Positions 31,728-41,702 of a stretch of 64,000 nucleotides of DNA are shown in pieces (the stretch's first letter is position 1; every line of letters starts with the position of its first letter). Position numbers and translations under genes: made by a program. The DNA is from Pelagibacterales bacterium MED-G42. Lineage in GTDB: Bacteria; Pseudomonadota; Alphaproteobacteria; Pelagibacterales; Pelagibacteraceae. The DNA is taken from the NCBI GenBank assembly GCA_002457485.1, contig NTJL01000001.1, positions 62,001 through 126,000 of the forward strand, read 5' to 3'. The notes beneath the pieces are model-generated. The model searched no databases. It was not told the origin of the DNA and was given only the letters and a program-made list of their open reading frames with translations.

Positions 31728-33169
31728 ATTACGTAGTCTACGACCTTGAAACTGATAGCGCTCAATTAGATTGGGCAACAATAATTGAAGTAGGTGCAAT
31801 TTTACTTGATGAAAACTTTAAAGAATTAGAGCGTTTTTCAGCAAGATGTAGAATGCCCCAAGATAGAGTTCCGTCAGCTACGGCGTTATGCATCAACAGA
31901 TCTAATGTTGATTTAATTACTAAGGGAAATTTGAGTCACTACCAAATGATAGATCAGATAGAAAAAAAGTTTCGTGAGTGGGCTCCAGCTACATTTTTAG
32001 GATTTAATAATTGTTTATTTGATGATGAAGTTACTAGGCGAGAGTTTTTTAAATCATTAAGGAAACCATACCTAATGAATACTGAAGGTAACTCAAGGCA
32101 TGATGCTCTTACAATGATCAAAGCTGCATTTGCAATTGATGAAAATGTTTTGAAAACTGAGCTTAATCCAAAAGGAAATAAATCTATGAAATTAGAGTCA
32201 CTTACAAGATTAAATGGATTTGATTCTAAAGATAGTCATTCAGCATTAGTAGATGCAGTAAATACTGTGAATATTTTAGGATTATTAAAAGACAAACAAC
32301 CTGATTTATGGCACGAATATTTAAAAACAAAAAGTAAAGTTGTTGTTGAGAATATGATTCAACAAGAAAAAATGTTTACTATTAATGAAAACTTTTTTGG
32401 TAAAAATTATTTATTTTTAGTTTCACCCTTACATCCTAAGACATGTTTCCATGAAGTGTACAAGTGGGGATTGGCAGTTAATCTATCTGCAAATATTGAA
32501 GAGCTTCAAAAACTTAGTTATGAGGATCTTAAAAAAGAAATGAAAAAATCTCCTCGTTTTTATAAATCTATCAAAGCTAATAAATCCCCTATTATCTTAG
32601 ATAAAAGTTATGGTTTGAATGTAGACCCATATAAGAAGATTGGTGAAAATCTACTCAATAAAAGAGCTGAACTTATGAAAAAAAATGAAAAATTTTCAAA
32701 GGATATATCAAATATCTTAAGAGAAGCAGCTGAAGAAAAAATGGAAACATCATCACAAGTTGATTTAGAACCAGAAGAGTCAATTTATGTAGGAGGGTTT
32801 ACGTCTGCTAAAGATCAAGCTTTATTTTCTAAATTTCATACAGGAGACTGGAAAGATAAATTTGCCTTACTAGATAAATTTGAAGACGAAAGATTGATTA
32901 CATTTGGTCACGGTCTTATATTTAATGAAGCACCTGAAATTTTACCAAAAGAAATCCATAAAAAGATAAAACGTCGTATTGCTTCAAGAATATTAAGCAC
33001 TAATAAGGAAAAATGGTGGACAGTTTCTGCCTTTTATTCAGAGTGTGATGAGATTAGAGAAAATGAAGATAAGATGTTTTCATTTAAAAATATTGATGAA
33101 AAGCTCAAATTTCTTGATGGAATTAATGAATATGTGATGAATCTAGAGCAAAAATATTCTGACGCATAA
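31724..33169 (+). CDS. sbcB: Exodeoxyribonuclease I-like DEDDh exonuclease
   Basis: YDLETDSAQLDWATIIEVGAILLDE, FLGFNNCLFDDEVTRREFF, KLESLTRLNGFDSKDSHSALVDAVNT; about 480 aa like ExoI. Confidence 0.88.
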   Translation: MNYVVYDLETDSAQLDWATIIEVGAILLDENFKELERFSARCRMPQDRVPSATALCINRSNVDLITKGNLSHYQMIDQIEKKFREWAPATFLGFNNCLFDDEVTRREFFKSLRKPYLMNTEGNSRHDALTMIKAAFAIDENVLKTELNPKGNKSMKLESLTRLNGFDSKDSHSALVDAVNTVNILGLLKDKQPDLWHEYLKTKSKVVVENMIQQEKMFTINENFFGKNYLFLVSPLHPKTCFHEVYKWGLAVNLSANIEELQKLSYEDLKKEMKKSPRFYKSIKANKSPIILDKSYGLNVDPYKKIGENLLNKRAELMKKNEKFSKDISNILREAAEEKMETSSQVDLEPEESIYVGGFTSAKDQALFSKFHTGDWKDKFALLDKFEDERLITFGHGLIFNEAPEILPKEIHKKIKRRIASRILSTNKEKWWTVSAFYSECDEIRENEDKMFSFKNIDEKLKFLDGINEYVMNLEQKYSDA

Positions 33170-33235
33170 TTTAATAAATTAAAAAAACATACTTTTGCCC
33201 ATTGAATAATCAATTGAATCAATTATATCATTAAT

Positions 33236-33553
33236 ATGCTTGTAGATTTCAAAGATGAAGATTTTGATAATAAAATTAAGAATGAAGATGTTTCTGTAAT
33301 CCAGTTTAGTGCTGCTTGGTGTGGGCCTTGCAAAGCTTTAAAACCTGTCATGGATAAACTAGCTAATGAATATAAAGAAAAAGCAAGTTTTTATTATGCA
33401 GATATTGAAGATGGTGGTATTAACACTGGAAGTGCAGCAGGTATTAGAGGTGTGCCAACTGTTATTGTCTATAAAAAAGGTATTGAGGTAGATAGAAAAG
33501 TTGGTGGTGTTCCCGAAAGCCACATGAAAGAATTCTTAGAAAAAAATATCTAA
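33236..33553 (+). CDS. trxA: Thioredoxin
   Basis: VIQFSAAWCGPCKALKPVMDKLANEY, GIRGVPTVIVYKKG. Confidence 0.88.
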   Translation: MLVDFKDEDFDNKIKNEDVSVIQFSAAWCGPCKALKPVMDKLANEYKEKASFYYADIEDGGINTGSAAGIRGVPTVIVYKKGIEVDRKVGGVPESHMKEFLEKNI

Positions 33554-34818
33554 TTTAAGTTTAAAACTTCCCCAGCAAGATAAAGAGATCCAGTTATTAG
33601 GATAATATCGTTATCTTTTACTGGAATAGATCTGATTGCTTCATATATACTTTCTTTATATTTGATATTTATGAAGTTATTTAGTTTTTCTTTAAGCTCT
33701 ATTCCTTTAATTGAGTTTGGTTGATTAGGTATATCTATAGTGGTTAAGCTTGAGATATCTTTAAAGTAACTCATGTATTCATTATGATCTTTGTTTGCCA
33801 TCATTCCTATAATGATGTGTTTATTACAATTTAAACTTTCCAAATATTCATTTAAAACTTTTGCTCCCAGGGGATTGTGTGAGCCATCAACAAAAAGTTG
33901 ATGTTTTTTTACAAGCTCTTTAAGTTTGCCAGATTTTATTTCTTCCAATCTTGCTATACTATTTATTTTTGTAATGCCTTTTTGAATATGTTCATCTTTT
34001 ATATTTAAATCTTTTAAAGTTCTAAGAGTTGCAATAGCAGTCGATATATTCTCTAATTGAAATTGACCTTTTACGTTTGGCATTGGTAATTTTATTCCAC
34101 CTAATTGATCTTCATAATAAAAAAAATCATTTTCTTTCATTGCAAAACTATAATCTTCATTATGAAATGATTTATTTGAGTTATTATTTGAGATAGTTTT
34201 TTTAATACTTTCTATAATTTCTTCAGAACTTTGTTTTGCAACAATAATATTAGAATTTAAAAGAGTTGAGGTTTTTTCATAAATAATTTTTTCAACAGTT
34301 TTTTCATTCTCAGGTAGCCAGTCTAAATGATCAAGGCCAATAGAAGTTACAATATTTGCTAGATTAGTTTTAAGAATATTAGTGGCGTCAAACCTATGAA
34401 ACAAGCCAGTTTCTATAAGATTAATATTGTCTGAATATTGAGAAGCTTTTAAAAAATAAGCTGCAGTTAGTATTTCAAAAAAAGTAACTGGTTCATTGTT
34501 GTTTGCATTTTCAATTTCTTCAAATAAACTTTCTAATTCATCATTATTAAGTTCATGGTTATTAAAAACAAACCTTTCATTGATATTTTTAATATGAGGA
34601 CTAGTATAAATATTACATTTAATATTTGCTTCTTTTAAAATAGCAAACATTGCTTGGATTGTTGAATATTTTCCATTTGTACCAACAATAGAAATTGCTT
34701 TAATTTTATCTTGTGGATTTCCTAATCTTTTACAAAGTTTTTTTATACGATCTAAACTTAGATCGATTTCTTTAGGATGCAGCTTTTGTAAGCGATTGAC
34801 TGTCTTCTGAAGTTTCAT
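33550..34818 (-). CDS. folC: Folylpolyglutamate / dihydrofolate synthase
   Basis: RLQKLHPKEIDLSLDRIKKLCKRLGNPQ, VGTNGKYSTIQAMFAIL, TSIGLDHLDWL, DGSHNPLGAKVL. Confidence 0.93.
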   Translation of the reverse strand: MKLQKTVNRLQKLHPKEIDLSLDRIKKLCKRLGNPQDKIKAISIVGTNGKYSTIQAMFAILKEANIKCNIYTSPHIKNINERFVFNNHELNNDELESLFEEIENANNNEPVTFFEILTAAYFLKASQYSDNINLIETGLFHRFDATNILKTNLANIVTSIGLDHLDWLPENEKTVEKIIYEKTSTLLNSNIIVAKQSSEEIIESIKKTISNNNSNKSFHNEDYSFAMKENDFFYYEDQLGGIKLPMPNVKGQFQLENISTAIATLRTLKDLNIKDEHIQKGITKINSIARLEEIKSGKLKELVKKHQLFVDGSHNPLGAKVLNEYLESLNCNKHIIIGMMANKDHNEYMSYFKDISSLTTIDIPNQPNSIKGIELKEKLNNFINIKYKESIYEAIRSIPVKDNDIILITGSLYLAGEVLNLN

Positions 34819-35701
34819 CTTGGTCAGATCTTATAGCAGAATTTCTTTTTAAAAATATTGATAATAAAGTTCCTATTTTAGAGGCGAGATCTTTACGTTC
34901 GACTATTAAATCAACAAAACCTGTTTTTTCAACATATTCACTTTTTTGAAAACCCTCTGGTAATTCCTCTTTTACGGTACCCTGAATTACTCTTGCACCC
35001 GCAAAAGCTATTAATGCACCAGGCTCAGCAATATGAATATCTCCTAACATTGCGTAAGATGCCGTTATACCACCTGCTGTAGGGTCTGTAATACAAACTA
35101 TATAAGGAAGGTTATTTTTCTTTAAATCGTTAATTGCAAGGGTTGTTCTCGTCATTTGAGATAATGAAATTAAACTTTCCATCATTCTCATCCCTCCACC
35201 TGCACTAAAACATAAAAAAGGGGTTTTATTTTCAATAGCATATTGAATTCCATATAAAAAAGCTTCTCCCTCAGCTGCAGCTATTGAGCCACCTAGAAAA
35301 TCAAAGTCTGATGCTACGACTGTAATCTTAATATTATTGATTGTTCCACAAGCAACCATCATTCCACATTCCATAGCTGTTTTTTTACGAGCAATTTTTA
35401 ATCTATCTTTATAAGGCTTAGAGTCTGTCCAGTTTAGAGGATCGTCTTGTGGAATGGGTGTTTTAAATACTTCATAATTATTTTTACCAAATAAAATATC
35501 AAATCTTTGACTTGGTTTAATTCTATGATGTTTGTTACAATCAGGGCAAACCCAAAGGTTTTGTGCTAAATCCTTTTTTAAAATTGGTCCCTTACAGCAG
35601 CTTGTCCAGTTACTTTTTGCTATATCTTCTTTTGAGGCTCTTTCATGAAAAGCAGTTTTAATTTTTTCACCTGCTTTTATTATTTTAGTAATCCAGTTCA
35701 T
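34772..35701 (-). CDS. accD: Acetyl-CoA carboxylase carboxyltransferase subunit beta
   Basis: Zn finger CCKGPILKKDLAQNLWVCPDCNKHHRI; FSAGGGMRMMESLISLSQMTRT, DPTAGGITASYAMLGDIHIAEPGALIAFAGARVI. Confidence 0.96.
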   Translation of the reverse strand: MNWITKIIKAGEKIKTAFHERASKEDIAKSNWTSCCKGPILKKDLAQNLWVCPDCNKHHRIKPSQRFDILFGKNNYEVFKTPIPQDDPLNWTDSKPYKDRLKIARKKTAMECGMMVACGTINNIKITVVASDFDFLGGSIAAAEGEAFLYGIQYAIENKTPFLCFSAGGGMRMMESLISLSQMTRTTLAINDLKKNNLPYIVCITDPTAGGITASYAMLGDIHIAEPGALIAFAGARVIQGTVKEELPEGFQKSEYVEKTGFVDLIVERKDLASKIGTLLSIFLKRNSAIRSDQDETSEDSQSLTKAAS

Positions 35702-36498
35702 TTAATTTTATTTTTAAGTCTTTTAACAATATTAGTAACATTTGTGACAGGATTTTGTCTCTTTTTAATAGAGCTTGAAATTTCCCTACAAATTGCACTA
35801 CCAACTACTAACCCATCTGCTTTTTTGAGAGATTTTATTGTTTTTTCAGTAATCCCAAACCCTATAACAATATTTTTAGATTTGTCTTGTTTTTTAATTC
35901 TACTGTATCTTTTAAGTATCTTTTTAGGAGAGACTTTAAGTTTTCCTCCAGTTGTTGAAAGCATACTGATATAGTAAATCATATCATGAGAGTCTTTGAT
36001 TATTTTTTTTAATCTAAAATGCGAGGTTGTAGGAGAGACTAGTTGAATAAAATTAACTTTATTTTTTTTACATTTAGCGGCAAATTTTTTATTTTCAGGA
36101 TAAGGTAAGTCTACAACAATTAAACCGTCAACTTTTACATTTTTACATTTTTTTAAAAATTTATTCTCATTATATTGAAAGATCATGTTGTAATAACCCA
36201 TCAAGATAATTGGCTTGGTCCTTTTAGATCTTTTAAAATTTTCAACAATTGAAAAAACATCATTAATTTTAACCCCATTTTTAATTGCTCGATAAGCGCT
36301 AGTCTGAATTTGACCACCATCAGCAATTGGGGTGTTATGAGGAAAACCTAGTTCACAGATATCTGCATACTTAGAAATTGATTTAAGTATTTCAAGTGAC
36401 TTTTTTTTTGTATTATCCCCAGCAACTGTATATGTAAGTAACGCAGGTCTATTTTCACTTTTTGCTTTTTTAAATGCTTGATTTATCAAAGAGGACAT
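35698..36498 (-). CDS. trpA: Tryptophan synthase alpha subunit
   Basis: ICELGFPHNTPIADGGQIQTSAYRAIKNG, PIILMGYYNMIFQY, LIVVDLPYPE, VIGFGITE. Confidence 0.95.
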   Translation of the reverse strand: MSSLINQAFKKAKSENRPALLTYTVAGDNTKKKSLEILKSISKYADICELGFPHNTPIADGGQIQTSAYRAIKNGVKINDVFSIVENFKRSKRTKPIILMGYYNMIFQYNENKFLKKCKNVKVDGLIVVDLPYPENKKFAAKCKKNKVNFIQLVSPTTSHFRLKKIIKDSHDMIYYISMLSTTGGKLKVSPKKILKRYSRIKKQDKSKNIVIGFGITEKTIKSLKKADGLVVGSAICREISSSIKKRQNPVTNVTNIVKRLKNKIK

Positions 36499-37727
36499 TA
36501 TTTCTTACCCAATCTTTTTCTTAAAATATCTCTGTCTTTTTTGGCGTCACCACAGGAATTGACAATGATTATTGTATCCTTACTTAGTTTTGGTGCTATT
36601 TTAATAGCCTCTGCAAATGCATGACTAGGCTCTAAACTTGGATTTATATTTTCATACTTTGTAACCATTACATGAGCATCAAGAGCCTCTTCATCTGTAG
36701 CATAAGTGTATCTTGCTCTTTTAATGTCTTTTAAAAAACAATGAATAGGACTAACGCCAGGATAATCTAGTCCTGCACTTATAGACTCTGTTTCATTAAT
36801 TTGTCCTTCTTTATTTTGACAAAGATATGATGCTGCTCCATGCAAAATTCCTATTTTAGCGTTTCTACTTAATGGTGCTGCATGCAGTTTTGATTTTTTT
36901 GGTCCACCAGCCTCAACACCAATTAATTCAATTTGTTTTTTATTATAATCAATAAACTCACTCCAAAAACCATAAGCAGAACTTCCTCCGCCAACACAAT
37001 TAATTAGTTTTATTTTATTAGGAATCTTTTTAAATTTTGATTTTAATTGTTCTTTTAATTCTCTAGAAATTTGTGCTGTACTAAAGCCACAGATTTTAAC
37101 AAATATATTAGGTCCTACTGTACTTCCAACACACATATGGGTGTTATCACAATTTGATACCCAGTATCTCATACATTCACTGACAGCATCAACTAAGGTC
37201 TGACTACCTGAATAAACTGGTATTATTTCAGCTCCATTTTTTCTCATCGCGTCACAGTTAGGTTTTTGTCTTTTCATATCCTTTGCACCCATAAATATTT
37301 TACATTTTAAACCAAATTTTTTAGCAGCCATACTTAGCATTTTTCCTGCATAACCAGCCCCTGTATCACCAACGATATATTTCTTTCCCATAGCTTTACA
37401 AATTAAAGCATGGACTGTTGCGTTATATATTTTGTGGGCACCTCCATTTGCTTCAGATACAACTTTTGCCCATATTTGGGCACCACCTAGGTGATTTGAT
37501 AAATCATCAAGTTTTACAAACGGAGTTGGAGTCCCAATATAATTTTTAAAATAAAAGTCTCTTTTTTTAAGAAATTTTTTATCTTTTCTTAATTTTTTAA
37601 ATTTGCTTGTTAAATCTTCTACAGGTTTTTTTAATGTCTCAGGAATAAAGCTTCCTCCAAATTTACCACCCCAAAAACCATTTTGATCGTGTTGATCAAT
37701 TAAAGGTACTCCTTTTTTAAGTTTCAT
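36498..37727 (-). CDS. trpB: Tryptophan synthase beta subunit
   Basis: GGSFIPETL, GGAHKIYNATVHALICKAMGKKYIVGDTGAGYAG, VGGGSSAYGFWSEFI. Confidence 0.96.
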   Translation of the reverse strand: MKLKKGVPLIDQHDQNGFWGGKFGGSFIPETLKKPVEDLTSKFKKLRKDKKFLKKRDFYFKNYIGTPTPFVKLDDLSNHLGGAQIWAKVVSEANGGAHKIYNATVHALICKAMGKKYIVGDTGAGYAGKMLSMAAKKFGLKCKIFMGAKDMKRQKPNCDAMRKNGAEIIPVYSGSQTLVDAVSECMRYWVSNCDNTHMCVGSTVGPNIFVKICGFSTAQISRELKEQLKSKFKKIPNKIKLINCVGGGSSAYGFWSEFIDYNKKQIELIGVEAGGPKKSKLHAAPLSRNAKIGILHGAASYLCQNKEGQINETESISAGLDYPGVSPIHCFLKDIKRARYTYATDEEALDAHVMVTKYENINPSLEPSHAFAEAIKIAPKLSKDTIIIVNSCGDAKKDRDILRKRLGKK

Positions 37728-38346
37728 AATGTATCTCTTTTACCTTTTTTAAAAAAATATCTATTTTGGATTTATCTTTTAACCCGGAAGTTTCTACACC
37801 CCCAGATATATCTATAATATCGGCTATTTTTTTATAATTTTCAAGATTATCATCTATTTGAATATTTCCTGCTATCATTAATGGTTTGTTAATCTTTATT
37901 TTTTTAATAAGGCTATGATCAAAAGCCATACTTTTTTCATAACCTTTACTATCAAATAAATAGATATCAGTTACTTTATAAAACATTTCATATTTTTTCA
38001 CGTCAACCTCATCTTTTATAGTCAAAGCAGTAATAATTTTTTTGTTATATCTAGTTTTTATGGATTGAATTTCTTCTGGAGTACAATCATAAATTTGGTA
38101 ATAATCAAAAGAGAGGTGTTTAATTTTTTCTAAAATATCTTCATCAGGTTTTACAAGCACGGCAACAAAATTAGATTTCTTTTTATCTAATGATAAAAGT
38201 TTATTTAGCATTTCAATCCCTATATATCTTGAGCTTTTTTTATAATTACAGATGAAACCAATAAATTGAGGTGGGTAAGGGTGATTAACTATAAAATTAA
38301 GCGTATTAATATCAGATACCCCACAGATTTTAGATCCTTTGATCAT
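37717..38346 (-). CDS. trpF: Phosphoribosylanthranilate isomerase (divergent)
   Basis: KICGVSDINTLNFI (catalytic Cys), PPQFIGFIC...SSRYI, YLFDSKG, IDISGGVETSGLKDKSKI; next to trpB. Confidence 0.88.
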   Translation of the reverse strand: MIKGSKICGVSDINTLNFIVNHPYPPQFIGFICNYKKSSRYIGIEMLNKLLSLDKKKSNFVAVLVKPDEDILEKIKHLSFDYYQIYDCTPEEIQSIKTRYNKKIITALTIKDEVDVKKYEMFYKVTDIYLFDSKGYEKSMAFDHSLIKKIKINKPLMIAGNIQIDDNLENYKKIADIIDISGGVETSGLKDKSKIDIFLKKVKEIHYET

Positions 38347-39038
38347 TGATTTAAGTGATCAATTAATCTTTGAATATTATTTTTGATATTTCCTTTAATT
38401 AAAGATCTACCCATTACAATTCCAGAAACTTTATTTTTAAAAGCTTCATTTGGGGTTGTTACTCTTGATTGATCATTAATATTATCCCCAGGTAATCTTA
38501 TTCCAGGAGTTACTATAAATAATTTTTTATATTTTTTTCTTAACATTTTTGCTTCTTGCGCAGAGCAAACTATACCATCACAACCTGACTTTTTTATAAG
38601 ACTTGCTTGTCTCAAGACTAATTGGTTTACAGATTTTGTATAACCTATTTCTTTAAGGGACTTATTGTTAAGACTTGTTAAAATTGTAACTCCTAACACT
38701 TTAATATCTTTATTAATTTTTTTAGTTTTTTTCTTTACAGCCTTAAGCATTTCAAGACCACCATTTGCGTGAACTGTAACATATTTACATTTTTTTAGAT
38801 CTCTTAAGCTATCTATAGCAGATTGTGATGTTTGTGGAATATCATTAATTTTTAAATCTAACCAAAAATCATTTTTAAAATTTTCTAAAAATTTCCTACC
38901 ATCTTTAGAGTAGAAAAATTGCAATCCAAATTTTGGATAAATTTTAAGTTTGTTGGTTTTGGTTTGTTTAATTATTCTTTTTATTTTACTTAAATTAGAG
39001 GTGTCACAAGCAACAAAAATATTTTTATGTTTCATCAT
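38343..39038 (-). CDS. pyrF: Orotidine 5'-phosphate decarboxylase
   Basis: IFVACDTSNLSKIKRI, FWLDLKINDIPQTSQSAI, GIVCSAQEAKMLRK, VTPGIRLPGDNINDQSRVTTPNEA. Confidence 0.93.
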   Translation of the reverse strand: MMKHKNIFVACDTSNLSKIKRIIKQTKTNKLKIYPKFGLQFFYSKDGRKFLENFKNDFWLDLKINDIPQTSQSAIDSLRDLKKCKYVTVHANGGLEMLKAVKKKTKKINKDIKVLGVTILTSLNNKSLKEIGYTKSVNQLVLRQASLIKKSGCDGIVCSAQEAKMLRKKYKKLFIVTPGIRLPGDNINDQSRVTTPNEAFKNKVSGIVMGRSLIKGNIKNNIQRLIDHLNQ

Positions 39039-39315
39039 TTAATTTATTAAACAAATCCTTAGACATTTTAAAGTGAATTGTTTTTTTCTCAGGTGTGTTT
39101 ACTTTTTCACCAGTTTTAGGATTTCTTGAAATTCGGGCTTTTTGAATTTTAGTTGAAAATATTCCAAATCCTCTTAATTCAACTCTATCGCCCCTTTTCA
39201 ATGACTTTTTAATTTCAGATAAAATAATATTTATAAACTTTTCTAAATCTTTCTTTAGAAAATTTGGGTAATTATTTGAAAGTTGTTTTAAAAGCTTTGA
39301 TTTTACAATAGCCAA
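39025..39315 (-). CDS. ihfB: IHF/HU-family DNA-binding protein, IHF-beta-like
   Basis: VELRGFGIFSTKIQKARISRNPKTGEKVNTPEKKTIHFKMSKDL; adjacent to rpsA. Confidence 0.88.
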   Translation of the reverse strand: MAIVKSKLLKQLSNNYPNFLKKDLEKFINIILSEIKKSLKRGDRVELRGFGIFSTKIQKARISRNPKTGEKVNTPEKKTIHFKMSKDLFNKLNDET

Positions 39316-39327
39316 TTTGAGTCTACG

Positions 39328-41049
39328 TTATTCTTTATCTTTTTTTTTTAAATCTTCTGAAAGTGAAGAAAAAGGTAAATTTTTACCCGATCCCTCTGAT
39401 CCATATTTCTCTAGTGCTTCTTTTTTTTCAATTTCTTCAAGAAGTTTAATACTTAGCGTTACTTTTCTTTTTTGCAAATCAAGATCAGCTATAGCACAAT
39501 CTAATTTTTCTCCACCTGTCCATCTGTTAGGACGCGCATCTGCAGAACTAATTGCAATTGCTGATTTACGAATTGGTAAATCCATTTCACATCCTTCTGG
39601 TTTTACTATCAATCCTTTATTGTCAGTTGAGATCACTTTAACTGTTATTGTTTGGTTAACTTTTTTATCTTTAAACCAATCAAATGGATCTGGTTGGGTT
39701 TGTTTTAATCCAACTCTAATTTTTTGATCATCCGCTTTAATTTCTAAAATTTTTACACTTAATTTGTCACCTTTTTTATATTTAGTGAGCTCTTCTTCTC
39801 CATTACTCAAATAAGTTAAATCATTACAGTGTAAAAATGCATCTATATCTAAATCATTAATTTTTATAAATAAAGAATATTCATTCTTATTCGCAACTTC
39901 ACCGTCTATAACATCTCCAGTTGAATAATTTTTTTCAAAAACTTTAAATGGATTTTCTTGTGTCAATTTGTGGCTTATAGCAACTCTTCGTTTTTCCTTA
40001 TCTATTTCAGTTATTATACAATCAATTTCATCATCAACTTTGAACATTTTTTTTGCAGATATATTTTTTTTTGTCCAACTTAGTTCACTTGAATGAAGTA
40101 AAGTAGTAAGACCAGGTTCTAATTCGCAAAAAGCTCCAAAGTCCATAAGTTTTACAACTTTTACTTTATAAATTTTATTTAATTCATAATTTTCTATATG
40201 TTCAAAAGGATCTGGTGATAATTGCTTTACGGAACATCCAACTTGTAATTTTTCATTATCAACAGTAATAACTTTTAGGTCATGCTTTTCACCTATGTTG
40301 AATACTTCATCTGGATGATTAACTCTAGAATAAGAAATTTCCTGTAAATGAACTAAAACATCTAGTTCACCATTTACATTAAAAAAACATCCAAATGAAC
40401 TATATCCCTTAACTTCAGCACCCTTAATAATATCTCCAACTTTATATTTTTCTATTATCTTTGCTTTGTCCTCTTTTTTAAATGAGGAAATAATTTCTCT
40501 TCTTGATACACATGCATTACCTCTAATTTTGTCCAACTTTATTAATGCAAATTTCTGTGGCTCGTTCATTAAATGACTGATATCTTTAAGAGGTTTGTCG
40601 CTAATTTGTGATCCAGGTAAAAACATTAAAGAGCCAGTATCAATATGCTCCACAATACACCCACCTTTACATTTGGAGGTAATTTTACCCATTATCGGCT
40701 CATTTTTTTCATAGGCCTCAACTAATTTGTCCCAACCTTTTATCTTTTGAGCTTTACTAGCAGATACTAACACTTCACCGTTTTTGTCTTCTATTTTTTC
40801 CAACAATACAGAGATGGTTTCCCCAACTTTAATTTTTTCTCCTAATCCCATACTTTTCAATTCATTAATATCTAAAACAGGTTCACTTTTTAAACCTTCT
40901 ACAAACAAGAATACAAATTTTTCGGTTATTTTATTAATTTTACCTTCTATGATCTTACCTTCTTGGATTTCTATTTTTGATAATTGGCTATTAAGTAATT
41001 GTTCAAATTCTTGAGATGCTGGATTTGATAAATCTTTATAAATTTCCAT
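39328..41049 (-). CDS. rpsA: 30S ribosomal protein S1
   Basis: Multiple S1 repeats, e.g. GDIIKGAEVKGYSSFGCFFNVNGELDVLVHLQEISYSR; downstream of cmk. Confidence 0.95.
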   Translation of the reverse strand: MEIYKDLSNPASQEFEQLLNSQLSKIEIQEGKIIEGKINKITEKFVFLFVEGLKSEPVLDINELKSMGLGEKIKVGETISVLLEKIEDKNGEVLVSASKAQKIKGWDKLVEAYEKNEPIMGKITSKCKGGCIVEHIDTGSLMFLPGSQISDKPLKDISHLMNEPQKFALIKLDKIRGNACVSRREIISSFKKEDKAKIIEKYKVGDIIKGAEVKGYSSFGCFFNVNGELDVLVHLQEISYSRVNHPDEVFNIGEKHDLKVITVDNEKLQVGCSVKQLSPDPFEHIENYELNKIYKVKVVKLMDFGAFCELEPGLTTLLHSSELSWTKKNISAKKMFKVDDEIDCIITEIDKEKRRVAISHKLTQENPFKVFEKNYSTGDVIDGEVANKNEYSLFIKINDLDIDAFLHCNDLTYLSNGEEELTKYKKGDKLSVKILEIKADDQKIRVGLKQTQPDPFDWFKDKKVNQTITVKVISTDNKGLIVKPEGCEMDLPIRKSAIAISSADARPNRWTGGEKLDCAIADLDLQKRKVTLSIKLLEEIEKKEALEKYGSEGSGKNLPFSSLSEDLKKKDKE

Positions 41050-41702
41050 TAACTTTTAAGTTTCCTGTCTATAATTTTTTTTATTTTTAAAAAACAGGCT
41101 CTTTTATTAAGTTTCGTTGTATTTAGCAATACTGAATCTTTGGTTCTCTTTAGCGGTGAAACCCTCCTATTAAAGTCATTTTTATCACGTTTTTTAATAC
41201 TTTTAAGCACATTTTGGAAAGAAATTTTTTCATTAAAATTCTTAAGCTCTTTGTATCTTCTTAATGCTCTTGTTTTCACGCTGGCTGTTATAAAAAATTT
41301 AAAATCTGCGTCAGGGACAATTTTATAAGTTATGTCTCTTCCATCCAAACAAGATCCATTATATTTCTTTGGGGGATTGTAAGCACAATTTACTTGAAAT
41401 GAATGAACTAATTTTCTTAAATTTTTATTTTTTGATATAATTGATGCTTCTGTACCTACCTCATCTGTAAGTAAATTTTTATTTGTAAGATCTTTAGTTT
41501 TAATCGATCGAATTTTTTTTTTTAAAAATGCTTGATTAAATTGTTTTGGAAATTTCATTTTAATATAAGCAATCATTCTGTAAATTTTTCCAGTATCAAG
41601 ATAATAAAGATTATAGTGCTTTGATATTGATTTAGCCAATGTTCCAGCTCCAGCTGCTGCTGGAGAATCAATAGCAATTTTTATAAATCTTTTTTTAATC
41701 AT
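41049..41702 (-). CDS. cmk: Cytidylate kinase
   Basis: KIAIDSPAAAGAGTLAKSISKHYNLYYLDTGKIYRMIAY, CLDGRDITYKIVPDADFKFFITAS. Confidence 0.94.
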   Translation of the reverse strand: MIKKRFIKIAIDSPAAAGAGTLAKSISKHYNLYYLDTGKIYRMIAYIKMKFPKQFNQAFLKKKIRSIKTKDLTNKNLLTDEVGTEASIISKNKNLRKLVHSFQVNCAYNPPKKYNGSCLDGRDITYKIVPDADFKFFITASVKTRALRRYKELKNFNEKISFQNVLKSIKKRDKNDFNRRVSPLKRTKDSVLLNTTKLNKRACFLKIKKIIDRKLKS

